This document shows positions 1-7,459 of a stretch of DNA of 18,966 bases, piece by piece. Numbering within the stretch: position 1 is the first letter of the stretch; each line of letters opens with the position of its first letter. The position numbers and the translations under genes are program-made. The notes beneath the pieces were generated by a model. The model was not told where the DNA came from. It saw only the letters and a program-made list of their open reading frames with translations, and made no database searches. Origin of the DNA: Candidatus Fermentibacterota bacterium (GTDB taxonomy: Bacteria > JAFGKV01); NCBI GenBank assembly GCA_030620115.1, contig JAUXFG010000070.1, forward strand, positions 1 to 18,966. The letters run 5' to 3'.

Positions 1-111
1 CATCTGACACCCCTGTTCTCCTACGATTTAGGGCGTACCCGTACGGTCAAGGAAGAATATACACGTAGGTCTTTCGGATGTCAATAGTAGTATCAAGTCA
101 TGTGAGATTTG

Positions 112-1560
112 CTATAGATCCAGAGGTCCATCTGTCGCCCCATACATCGTCAGCACATAGGCAAACTCATCGGTGGTACGGGGAAGAAGCTTGGAGAAGT
201 ATTCGTCTGCCTCCTGCGTCCTGGTGATTGGCACAGGTTGGAACCAACTGCTTCCACCATCCAAGGAAGCGGCTGCCCATATATCCATAGAGAACAGGCT
301 ATCCCCTTCGAACCATCCGATGTCATTCCAAGAGGCTACAAGAACGCCATCGGATCTGACAGTCAGACTAGGGCTGTGCAGCCAGCTGTCACCATCTAAG
401 AAGAACTCGCGAGGATTGAAACCAGGGTAGGTTCCATCGCATATCAGGTCAGCCGTCCATTGACCATCCACCTGGTGGATATCAAAAAGCCCCAAAACCT
501 CCGACTCGTTCTCGAAGTGACCAGAATCGGCGAGTACAGCGCAGAAATGAATGTCCCCGTCCGGTTCTATCAGTCCGTCGAAGAACGAGTTAGAGTAGTG
601 GCCCTCGATTCCAGGAACTGAGCCCGGCATGTCGGGAACCAGATTCTGATCAACCCAGATATTGTCCGACCAGGTATTTCCCTTATCAGTTGACTCTTTG
701 TAGACAATCAGCAACGGCTCCTCGGCGTAGTTTTCGCTCCGATACCCTCCTGCTGCAATCACAATTTTCTCAGATTCTTCCCCATCGGTCCAGTACAATA
801 TCTGACTGTTTTCGTAGCCCTGGCCATAGACTGGATTCTCGCCATATTGCTCCTCAGACGGGAAAATGAGTACTTCTCCCGGCGGATCGAGTATCCCTGT
901 CAAAAGATCGAATGAGATGAAGTAGTGTGAATCACCTGCGAGTTCTCGGGCCTGTGCAGCAAGGTATACGATGTTGTCCTGACCGGTGACGGTAAGCGGT
1001 AGACTATCTGCCACGATTCCGTCAAGGATCCAGGGAGTCGTCCACCCACCCCCCGCAATCCCAAATTCGTCATAGGTGAACGCAAGGCCTGACCAGTCAC
1101 CGTCAAGCGTCATCTGGGGATACACGAACGACCCGTCCCGGAACACGCCAGGGGAGACATATCCGGCGGTCACGCCGACGCCGTCCACAATCCAGGAACC
1201 ATCCATGAGCTGATCCTCACTCACGAACTTGGTCAGTACACTGGAGTAGTTGTCGTTGTATGCAAAATAGAACCAGTTCGTGCCCGATTCTCCAGGAAAG
1301 ATTAGCCCCTGGTTTGGCTCCCAGAGGTAGTTCATATAGTGGATCATCGTATCCATACGAACAGTAGCAAAATCTCGATTCATGGGTGCTGCGTTTTGGC
1401 GGCCGCGTTCCAAAACGGTTGTGGGATGACGACTTCCAGGGAAATTCGACAGATGTCCCATTGATGATGATGGCTGTTGCCATTTATGTACTTTCGGCGG
1501 AGCGGCTAGCGCCAACGCCACCAAAGGGAGCATTAACGCCAAGGCCAACAATTTCCTCAT
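112..1560 (-). CDS. Secreted BNR/Asp-box repeat protein (sialidase-like fold)
   Basis: Encodes 482 residues starting with a clear signal peptide (basic MRK, then a Leu/Ala-rich core ending near residue 19, ALA-A), so it is exported. Two Asp-box motifs of the form SxDxGxxW are visible at residues 290-297 (STDKGNTW) and 432-439 (SLDGGSSW), as found on beta-propeller blades of sialidases and other BNR proteins. Many Trp, Asp and Gly residues fit a propeller. I could not identify the Arg triad and Tyr/Glu of a true sialidase, so enzyme activity is not claimed; it may be a carbohydrate-binding or structural surface protein. There is no C-terminal sorting domain, unlike the M1 peptidase in this window. 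The ATG is supported by AAAGGAG eight bases upstream. It stands alone: next to it on the 5' side is a 690-bp repeat-rich gap. Confidence 0.8.
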   Translation of the reverse strand: MRKLLALALMLPLVALALAAPPKVHKWQQPSSSMGHLSNFPGSRHPTTVLERGRQNAAPMNRDFATVRMDTMIHYMNYLWEPNQGLIFPGESGTNWFYFAYNDNYSSVLTKFVSEDQLMDGSWIVDGVGVTAGYVSPGVFRDGSFVYPQMTLDGDWSGLAFTYDEFGIAGGGWTTPWILDGIVADSLPLTVTGQDNIVYLAAQARELAGDSHYFISFDLLTGILDPPGEVLIFPSEEQYGENPVYGQGYENSQILYWTDGEESEKIVIAAGGYRSENYAEEPLLIVYKESTDKGNTWSDNIWVDQNLVPDMPGSVPGIEGHYSNSFFDGLIEPDGDIHFCAVLADSGHFENESEVLGLFDIHQVDGQWTADLICDGTYPGFNPREFFLDGDSWLHSPSLTVRSDGVLVASWNDIGWFEGDSLFSMDIWAAASLDGGSSWFQPVPITRTQEADEYFSKLLPRTTDEFAYVLTMYGATDGPLDL

Positions 1561-1981
1561 AACATTGACTCCTTTCTTAATGCACGATCACAGATCGCCC
1601 GACCACCAAAGAGGGTCTTCTCACCTCCTTTCGTTGCCCAGATCTTGCTTGGATCGACCGCAGAATGCCATTCGAACAGGTGAGGCCGTTGTTAGACGTC
1701 CACAAACATCCCCCAGGATTGACAACCGGCATCACCCCTGTACTCCTCCTATTGCACAGATCGTGCCACAAGCCTGATGGCCTCGGCAACAACCAGATTG
1801 GCGCTGACATGCAGAAGAGAAACCATGTAGGTGTGCATATCATGCATAACAAGAACGCAAGACATGCACATCCGGACGGCGCCCTCCTTCAGATCATCTC
1901 CAAGAGAGCAAGTGACAGGATTATGTCTCGGAGATGACCTGATGAGCTGATGAGCAGGAAGGAGAGAGGAGAGGAAAACGT

Positions 1982-2007
1982 CCAACATCGAACATCCAAC
2001 ATCGAAG
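1982..2007. repeat. AACATCGAACATCC-type interspersed repeat, copy 1
   Basis: The stretch is built from CCAACATCGAACAT followed by CCAACATCGAAG, i.e. the unit AACATCSAA repeated with small changes. A 14-base core (CCAACATCGAACAT, 1982-1995) occurs again in inverted orientation at 15023-15036, and a 12-base part (AACATCGAACAT) recurs at 2176-2187. From memory, such strings are scattered through genomes of several uncultured FCB/PVC lineages; this recollection is not verified here. Confidence 0.7.
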
Positions 2008-2010
2008 TGA

Positions 2011-2037
2011 GGATGGGAAGGATGGGAAGGATGGGAA
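2011..2037. repeat. Tandem 9-bp repeat (GGATGGGAA x3)
   Basis: Three exact head-to-tail copies of GGATGGGAA at 2011-2019, 2020-2028 and 2029-2037. A partial copy (GGATGGG) follows at about 2073-2079. The unit length is a multiple of three but no plausible gene spans it, so it is an intergenic microsatellite-like tract. Confidence 0.85.
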
Positions 2038-2061
2038 GTTCGGGACGAAGTTCGAGACGAA
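2038..2061. repeat. Tandem 12-bp repeat (GTTCGRGACGAA x2)
   Basis: GTTCGGGACGAA at 2038-2049 is followed at once by GTTCGAGACGAA at 2050-2061, differing by one base, and then by a decaying GTTTGTGGG. It directly abuts the 9-bp tandem array, so the two probably belong to one composite intergenic repeat. Confidence 0.75.
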
Positions 2062-2105
2062 GTTTGTGGGGAGGATGGGCATGATTCGTTGTGATTGTTG
2101 ACGGC

Positions 2106-2129
2106 GGACGCGACGGAGCGCGTCCCTCC
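2106..2129 (+). repeat. Hairpin element, copy 1 (loop ACGGAG, tail CTCC)
   Basis: A perfect 7-bp stem, GGACGCG (2106-2112) with CGCGTCC (2119-2125), encloses the six-base loop ACGGAG (2113-2118) and is followed by CTCCAT. The loop GGAG can pair with the tail CTCC, which would make a small H-type pseudoknot. A second copy at 14977-15000 keeps loop and tail but has a different, still fully paired stem. Function unknown; it may be a mobile REP-like element. Confidence 0.75.
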
Positions 2130-2175
2130 ATAGATTCGATATCCCTCTGGGTGAGGACTGAGAGCTTTCTTGGGA

Positions 2176-2189
2176 AACATCGAACATCC
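2176..2189. repeat. AACATCGAACATCC repeat, copy 2
   Basis: AACATCGAACATCC, sharing 12 bases with the core of the element at 1982-2007 and in the same orientation. Confidence 0.6.
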
Positions 2190-2248
2190 CCTCGCCTATG
2201 CTCGGGGCAAGCTCACTCGGTTCAACGTTGAAGTATGAGGCCTGCGGG

Positions 2249-3955
2249 CTATGAAACCATCCTGACTATTCTTAGTGTTCTCAACCGATTCAACGCGGCG
2301 GCGATGTCGACTGTTCTTGGCATGGCGTAATCGCCGTGCACGGCGCCGAAGGGCCGGAGCAGATCGAGGCCGTTATCCAAAAGCTCGCGTTCCAGGAGCT
2401 CCAGCGCTTCCCGGAGTGTCCGGTGACCATCGAGATGTGATGATGCGAGGCGATTCAGTGCATCACCGATGGCCCGCACCTGTGCGAGTTCCGTGGGTCC
2501 TGAGAGAGATCCGAGATCGATCTCTTCCCGCCCAAAGGAGATCGTGTCTTTGCGTTTCGCGGAGATGGCCACTGATTTCCTCCCGCGTGACGGATCAATG
2601 GAAAGAGGATCAGGGATCCGTTCCGGTGGACCACTGAGCGGTCCTGGCGGCTCATGCTCCCGCCCCGTGGGAACGCGGGCAGCCACTCCTCGAGCCTGTT
2701 CGGTCACGTTCAGTGGTTCATATGTCTCCATGGCGATGATGAGATTCGCCACATCGAGATAGTCCCCCGATCCTCCGAGCACGAGGATGGTAGAGATCCC
2801 CAGAGAGCGGTGAAGCTCCTGCACGCGATCGACGAATGGTATGATGGGCTCCTGATCCTTGCTCACAAGAAGCTGCATACGCCGGTCTCTGATCATGAAA
2901 TTGGTGGCAGCAGTGTCCTCGTCTACCATGAGGAGGCCGGTCCCCACCTCAATGGCTTCTACGAGTCCCGCAGCCTGCGAGGTGCTTCCTGATGCATCAT
3001 CCGTTGAGAAGCATTGTGTAGATCTGCCGTCTGGGAGGTCGTTTATGAAAGGGCTGATGTCTACCGAGGCGACCCGGCGTCCCTCCTCTGCACGGATTTT
3101 CATGGCGGTGGGCACCGTGACACAGAACTCCCGGCCGTCTCCTGGAATATGATCGTACACACCACGCTCGATGGCGCTCAGGAGCGTTGATTTGCCGTGG
3201 TAACCGCCGCCTACGATGAGCGTCACGCCTTCTGGTATTGCCAAACCACGAATTTTGTGGCCCGAAGGCATCATGAAGGTCTTGCGCAATGAAACCGGCG
3301 AGCTAAGCGAACGCGCGCCCTGGTCCATGGGGCGCGGATCCACGCCGCTGCGCCGCGGGAGAACGGCGCCATCAGCGAGGAATGTAACGAGCCCATGCGC
3401 CGGTAACTGGGCGCGCAGCCAGTGCGAGTCCTCGGCCGTCTCGAGATGCTCTAGAAGCTCCTTTCCGTCCGCGACGGCCGGTGTGAGCGTTTCCTGTGCC
3501 AATGCCGGGAGCTCTTCGGTGAGGAGATAGACTGCTTGGCGTGCGAGAATACGCCGTCCCGCTGCGGGAAGGCCCACGGCAGCGCGGATTTCCACCCACG
3601 AGGGCGTCACCAGAATGCCGCTTCGCTTCAGGATCTCCTGCCCTGGCCGAACAACGAGAATGGCGCCGCTCTTGCCGGAGCCGCTCCGGCCTGTCCCGCG
3701 CCGGTGAATCCACCTCGCGACACGCCTTTGCAGGAAGTCTTCCAGGGCCGTTTGTTTGATCTCGCTGTCGAATCGCCCGCGAGGCCATTGGGTGTGCATG
3801 CGGATGCGGACTCGCGAGGGCGCGGCAAAAGGATCGCCCTGCACATGATCGATGAACAGCTCAACGGGGGGCGTGCCGTGTGTGCCGCGTATCTCCTTGT
3901 AGGCCGGATAGGATCTCCGGTCAAGGGAATGAAGAAGCGATCTCAGTCTCTGCAT
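2249..3955 (-). CDS. Predicted ATPase of the ABC class (PF09818/COG3044 family)
   Basis: Encodes 568 residues, the full length of the PF09818 family, which has an N-terminal family-specific domain before a single ABC-type ATPase core. Visible motifs are a Walker A-like loop GGGYHGKST at 249-257, a signature-like segment DDASGSTSQA at 319-328 and Walker B LLMVDED at 341-347 followed by TAATNFMIRD. The C-terminal part (about 455-560) has the FGREEIDL segment typical of the family. There are no membrane segments, so it is a soluble ATPase and not a transporter. The only studied relative I recall is trypanosome MRB1590, linked to RNA editing; the bacterial role is unknown. The ATG has GAGG seven bases upstream and lies 10 nt after the polyprenol-kinase-like gene, so it is likely the last gene of that operon. 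The linker at about 425-455 is Pro/Gly-rich. Confidence 0.88.
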   Translation of the reverse strand: MQRLRSLLHSLDRRSYPAYKEIRGTHGTPPVELFIDHVQGDPFAAPSRVRIRMHTQWPRGRFDSEIKQTALEDFLQRRVARWIHRRGTGRSGSGKSGAILVVRPGQEILKRSGILVTPSWVEIRAAVGLPAAGRRILARQAVYLLTEELPALAQETLTPAVADGKELLEHLETAEDSHWLRAQLPAHGLVTFLADGAVLPRRSGVDPRPMDQGARSLSSPVSLRKTFMMPSGHKIRGLAIPEGVTLIVGGGYHGKSTLLSAIERGVYDHIPGDGREFCVTVPTAMKIRAEEGRRVASVDISPFINDLPDGRSTQCFSTDDASGSTSQAAGLVEAIEVGTGLLMVDEDTAATNFMIRDRRMQLLVSKDQEPIIPFVDRVQELHRSLGISTILVLGGSGDYLDVANLIIAMETYEPLNVTEQARGVAARVPTGREHEPPGPLSGPPERIPDPLSIDPSRGRKSVAISAKRKDTISFGREEIDLGSLSGPTELAQVRAIGDALNRLASSHLDGHRTLREALELLERELLDNGLDLLRPFGAVHGDYAMPRTVDIAAALNRLRTLRIVRMVS

Positions 3956-3965
3956 ATCTGATCCT

Positions 3966-4532
3966 CTATATCAAAAGCATCCAAACCACGAGTCCCGAAA
4001 GCGGGAGCAACAGATTGTCCCAACCGCGAGGTGCGAGCCATTCAACCACGGCTGCAATGAATGAAAGCGACACGGCCTGTGTCAAACCAAGCCCTGCCAG
4101 GGTAGCAGTGGCCCACACGGCAGTGAGGCAAGCGACAGAACCGGCTAATGTCTTCTCCGTATGGAGAGGCATGCGTGGACCGCCGAGTGCTTTGCCGCAT
4201 ACCGCAGCCAGGGCGTCGCCGATGAATGCCATGGAACATATGGCCCATGACCATGGTGGGGGAACAAGGAATAAGACGAGGGCGGCCCCTGCGGCCAGAA
4301 GGAGGGGACCCCAGTCTCGCTCTTTGCCCTGTTCGCCCAACGCGCGCAGTTTTCGCCAGATCGGGATGCCTTCGGGGCGACGGACAAGGTGAATCGTATC
4401 AATGAGCACCAAGATAACCAGCGCATACGCTCCCCAATGTTGGAATGGCACGAAGGCCATGCCGAGGATCTGCAGCGACTTTCGTCTTGTTTCGAGCAGC
4501 CGGCCGGATTGGTTGTGTATCAGGGCAAGCAC
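3966..4532 (-). CDS. Dolichol/phytol kinase-like membrane protein (COG0170, CTP-transferase superfamily)
   Basis: A 188-residue, strongly hydrophobic protein with about five to six membrane segments (roughly 34-50, 76-92, 96-112, 134-150, 152-168, 174-188). The family motif is clear: G105-D106 ALAAVCGK, then HTEKTLAGS at 124-132, and finally E164 and W171-D172-N173 before the last helix. These match the conserved GD, KT/S-xGS and DN positions of the SEC59/VTE5 dolichol-kinase and phytol-kinase family, which phosphorylates a lipid alcohol using CTP. The true substrate (polyprenol, phytol, diacylglycerol or another) cannot be inferred. Start is GTG at 4532, overlapping the end of the M1 peptidase gene by 13 nt with no strong Shine-Dalgarno, so translation is probably coupled to the peptidase gene. 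At the 3' side the ABC-class ATPase gene begins 10 nt later. Confidence 0.75.
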   Translation of the reverse strand: MLALIHNQSGRLLETRRKSLQILGMAFVPFQHWGAYALVILVLIDTIHLVRRPEGIPIWRKLRALGEQGKERDWGPLLLAAGAALVLFLVPPPWSWAICSMAFIGDALAAVCGKALGGPRMPLHTEKTLAGSVACLTAVWATATLAGLGLTQAVSLSFIAAVVEWLAPRGWDNLLLPLSGLVVWMLLI

Positions 4533-7459
4533 ACCAGCGGCATACTTTGCTCCTCACCCGCGACGTCGATGCAAAGCACGTAGGTTCCTGCAGCAAGCCG
4601 GGGAGAGAGGGAGATTCTCGATGCCCCGGAGGGGAGGAAGCCCTGGTGGAGCATTGCGATTCGGCGCCCGGCCAGGTCGTAGAGCGCAAGCCTGACCGGC
4701 GATGCCTCCCTGAGGTGGAGGGTGATGCTCGATGTACGCCGGAATGGGTCGGGCACTAGGAGGGACAGGAGCCGCGGCTCGGGGCCAAGATCGATGCCTG
4801 TGCCAGGACCCTCGAGCCAGTCCGCTACCCGGCGGATCATCTGATCGCGTGAGAGGAAATGTGGTTGTGTCTGGTTAATGGCTTCGAAGCCGAAGGTGAG
4901 CACCACGGCCTTCCCACAGAGGTCGGTTCTCGTGCCACAGTCCAGATCGGTGTGGAAATAGTGCATGACCGGAAGTGCTCCATCCAAGGGATTGATCACC
5001 GTCAGCGAGGTTTGATTGTCTGCGCCTCCGTCGCCTTGAATGAGGCCCATGAGCCCATTGCCGATAACGTCGTTGTCCTCACCTTCGACTGTGCGGTTGC
5101 CTTGGTAGTGGGGATCAACCAGCTCGACGTGCAGGTAATTGGTGAGGAGATCACTCCCTTCCGGGAACGAGGGGAGATCATCCAGCGCGTTCTGGCCTGT
5201 GAGGAAAAGTGATCCTCCCGCGTCCAAGAAAGCCATGATGTTTTGGCATTCATTGGCATCCAGAGCCATGGAGTCCGCATCACCGGTGAACCATATGACC
5301 ATATTCTGTGAGGCGTACTTGGCGAGCCTCGCTGATGAGATCGGTCCCATTGCCTGCACTGGCCAAACCTCCCGACTATCCCCGTCGGGCAAGGTATCCA
5401 TGGCGGCAAGGTAGTACTCTTCATACTCGTTCTCGAATAGATCATCGTCAACCAGAAGTCTTTTGGCAGCACCCAGATGGAGTCGAATCGGGAGCTGGAG
5501 GACTCCCTCGTTCTCCATGGCCACAGTCAGGATGAGCTCCACCTTTTTTGGATCGGCGCCGGTAGATCTGATTCGGAATGGCTCATCGGTGTTGGTGGCT
5601 GTCTCCCCTTCCGGCAATGCCGGTATGGACGCCGAGCCGGAAATGACTTCGACGTCAGCAGTCTGCGAGGAGAGCGTAAGAGTCAGGTTCTCCAGAGACG
5701 TCAGGGGGTTCTGAAGCCCGACCACAAGCTCGGCCTCTTCTTCTGGATCGAGACCGCCGTCATCATCACCATAGTCATCCAGTTGCATAGACCGGAGGTA
5801 AAGCCTGTCCATTTCCTGGGCGTCCACGAAGCCGAATAGCACGTTGTGGTGAGGATCGAAACGGACCTCCGTTGGTTGACCGGGAATCCTGAAAGATGAC
5901 GTGGCGACCTCGTTGGAATCTACGAATGAGTACCAATGTGTCGTATCAGCGAGATCACAGGCCACTTCCAATGTGAAACGAAAGATGGGGCCGATGGTTT
6001 GCACCTGTCGGACCTCGACGTCGAGGATGGCGTCGCCGTTCTCACACGGCACCATGGCATAGCGGAACGACAGGCGTGGATGGCCGGGCTCCCGCGCCCA
6101 TTGATCGAAGAACCAAGAAAGATCCTGCCCTGTGGTCATCTCGAAGGCGATCTGCATGCTGTCCGTGGTGGCATTCCCATACTCGTGGTTGGCTCGGTAC
6201 TGTGCCAGACTGGCAAAGAAGAGGCTGTCACCGAGCTCCTGACGGAGCATGTGCATGATGCATGAGCCTTTTTCATAGGTGCACACGCCCCAGAGCTCCT
6301 CTGGATCAATGAGGGGGAAGTAGCCCTCAGCAGCCACGCCGCCCAGGTATTCCTGCATCTGCCGGTACATCTCCTGCCGATAGCCGCTTGGTCCATCGAC
6401 TTCCTCAGCCCAGAGCGCCTGAGAGTAGGTAGCCATCCCTTCGGAAATCCAGATTTGCGTCCAGTCGGCATAGGTGATGCAATCACCCCACCACATGTGA
6501 GACAGCTCATGAGCTGTCAGCCACTCATAGGTGAGATTCCCGTTGATGAGGGACCATGGGTAGGTGACGCATGTTTGATGTTCCATTGCGCCGATGGGAG
6601 CTGATACATTGCCGAACCGTTCGAATGGATAGGGGCCGAATAGCCGCTCGAATAGATCGATCATCTGGGGGACTCTGGCGAAGCTTGCCCGTGCATGGGA
6701 CTCCTCTTGCGGTCGCACATAGTGCCGGATCGGCACGGCGCCGGAGTCATCGCTGATCTCCACATACGGACCTGCCGCCACGCTCATGAGATAGGTGGCG
6801 ATGGGAAAATCGGTTCCCCAGGATACGACTCTGGCGGTGTCTTCCATGTCATCACAAAGAAGAGCACCATTGGAGACGCCGAACCAATTTGTGGGGACAC
6901 GGAGTGTGACCGCGGCGGTCGCCTTGTCAGAGGGATGATCATGGCCAGGAAACCAATAGCGCCCCATGGATGGAGGATCAGTGTACAGGCCGACACCCAT
7001 GGAGAAGGCGATGCCTCCAGAAAAAAAGAAACCCCCGAAAGCATTCGATCCCTCATTGGTGGGGACCCCACCGTACATGATATCGAAGGTTCTCGGTTCA
7101 CCTGGAGCCAGAGGTATTTCGGGGGAGAGGATGAGCTTGTCATCCTCTCTGGTGAAGTCCACTGAATCCGCGCCCTCAAACACGCCGTTCACCTGGAGTC
7201 TTCGCAGATCCAGCGTTACCTGATACAAACTGTCGGTTTTTGCTTGGAGATTCATGCAAACAATGCCGCAAAGCTCGTGGGTTTCCGGGAGGATGGTGAG
7301 GTCAAGATCGTAGTGGAGTACGTCCAGGCCTGGGCAATTATCTCTTGCGAGGGTCCTTCCGGTTGGAGGATGCAAGGGCCGTCGCAAAGACGAAACGTCG
7401 GCTGGTGATAGAGAACCGAGAAAAAGCAGCGCGAGCAATAATGGACCGTTCAGTTTCAT
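4520..7459 (-). CDS. Secreted M1-family zinc aminopeptidase with C-terminal sorting domain
   Basis: Encodes 979 residues with a signal peptide (MKLNGPLLLALLFLGSLS, cleavage near 20-25). The N-terminal half is a gluzincin aminopeptidase: GAMEH at 290-294 (E293 anchors the peptide N-terminus), zinc motif H317-E-L-S-H321 with third ligand E340 after 18 intervening residues, and the transition-state Tyr Y395 in TYEKGS. All key residues are present. After residue 560 come a beta-rich CARDB-like domain with LDPEEEAEL (about 560-663) and a Rossmann-like accessory module (about 664-887) also found in the adjacent M14 protein. Last is a FlgD/type-A-like sorting domain (about 893-979, LYDLAGRRIAML, AAGTYVL). 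It should cleave N-terminal residues outside the cytoplasm or at the surface. Its ATG overlaps the M14 stop (ATGA), with AGAGGA upstream, indicating coupled translation. Confidence 0.93.
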   Translation of the reverse strand: MKLNGPLLLALLFLGSLSPADVSSLRRPLHPPTGRTLARDNCPGLDVLHYDLDLTILPETHELCGIVCMNLQAKTDSLYQVTLDLRRLQVNGVFEGADSVDFTREDDKLILSPEIPLAPGEPRTFDIMYGGVPTNEGSNAFGGFFFSGGIAFSMGVGLYTDPPSMGRYWFPGHDHPSDKATAAVTLRVPTNWFGVSNGALLCDDMEDTARVVSWGTDFPIATYLMSVAAGPYVEISDDSGAVPIRHYVRPQEESHARASFARVPQMIDLFERLFGPYPFERFGNVSAPIGAMEHQTCVTYPWSLINGNLTYEWLTAHELSHMWWGDCITYADWTQIWISEGMATYSQALWAEEVDGPSGYRQEMYRQMQEYLGGVAAEGYFPLIDPEELWGVCTYEKGSCIMHMLRQELGDSLFFASLAQYRANHEYGNATTDSMQIAFEMTTGQDLSWFFDQWAREPGHPRLSFRYAMVPCENGDAILDVEVRQVQTIGPIFRFTLEVACDLADTTHWYSFVDSNEVATSSFRIPGQPTEVRFDPHHNVLFGFVDAQEMDRLYLRSMQLDDYGDDDGGLDPEEEAELVVGLQNPLTSLENLTLTLSSQTADVEVISGSASIPALPEGETATNTDEPFRIRSTGADPKKVELILTVAMENEGVLQLPIRLHLGAAKRLLVDDDLFENEYEEYYLAAMDTLPDGDSREVWPVQAMGPISSARLAKYASQNMVIWFTGDADSMALDANECQNIMAFLDAGGSLFLTGQNALDDLPSFPEGSDLLTNYLHVELVDPHYQGNRTVEGEDNDVIGNGLMGLIQGDGGADNQTSLTVINPLDGALPVMHYFHTDLDCGTRTDLCGKAVVLTFGFEAINQTQPHFLSRDQMIRRVADWLEGPGTGIDLGPEPRLLSLLVPDPFRRTSSITLHLREASPVRLALYDLAGRRIAMLHQGFLPSGASRISLSPRLAAGTYVLCIDVAGEEQSMPLVCLP

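Larger units (their letters stand above)
1561..2248. other. Gene-free, repeat-rich intergenic region
   Basis: This 688-bp gap lies between the start of the BNR protein gene and the end of the ABC-class ATPase gene, both on the minus strand. Its right half (about 1935-2248) is a patchwork of short repeats listed separately: AACATCGAACATCC units, a 9-bp tandem repeat, a 12-bp tandem repeat, a strong hairpin and a 12-bp perfect palindrome (TTCAACGTTGAA, 2221-2232). The left half (1561-1930) must hold the promoter of the BNR gene but shows no clear -35/-10 pair. Open frames here are short, overlap one another on both strands and have no recognisable domains, so I call none of them genes. Confidence 0.7.

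Noticed and set aside
1660-1700. tRNA-like T-arm (ATTCGAAC)
   Set aside because: No acceptor stem, anticodon arm or CCA-proximal pairing could be built around it.
1577-1852. 91-residue minus-strand frame upstream of the BNR gene
   Set aside because: No recognisable domain, erratic composition rich in Cys, Trp and Arg, overlapped by other frames on both strands, and no ribosome-binding site at its start.
2011-2061. Possible CRISPR array
   Set aside because: Repeat units are only 9 and 12 bp and directly adjacent, with no spacers, and no cas gene is near.
1749-2187. Three overlapping minus-strand frames of 80-143 residues over the repeat block
   Set aside because: Their sequence comes from tandem repeats and hairpins (Pro-Ser-His and Leu-Pro-Ile runs), the usual sign of spurious calls in repeats.
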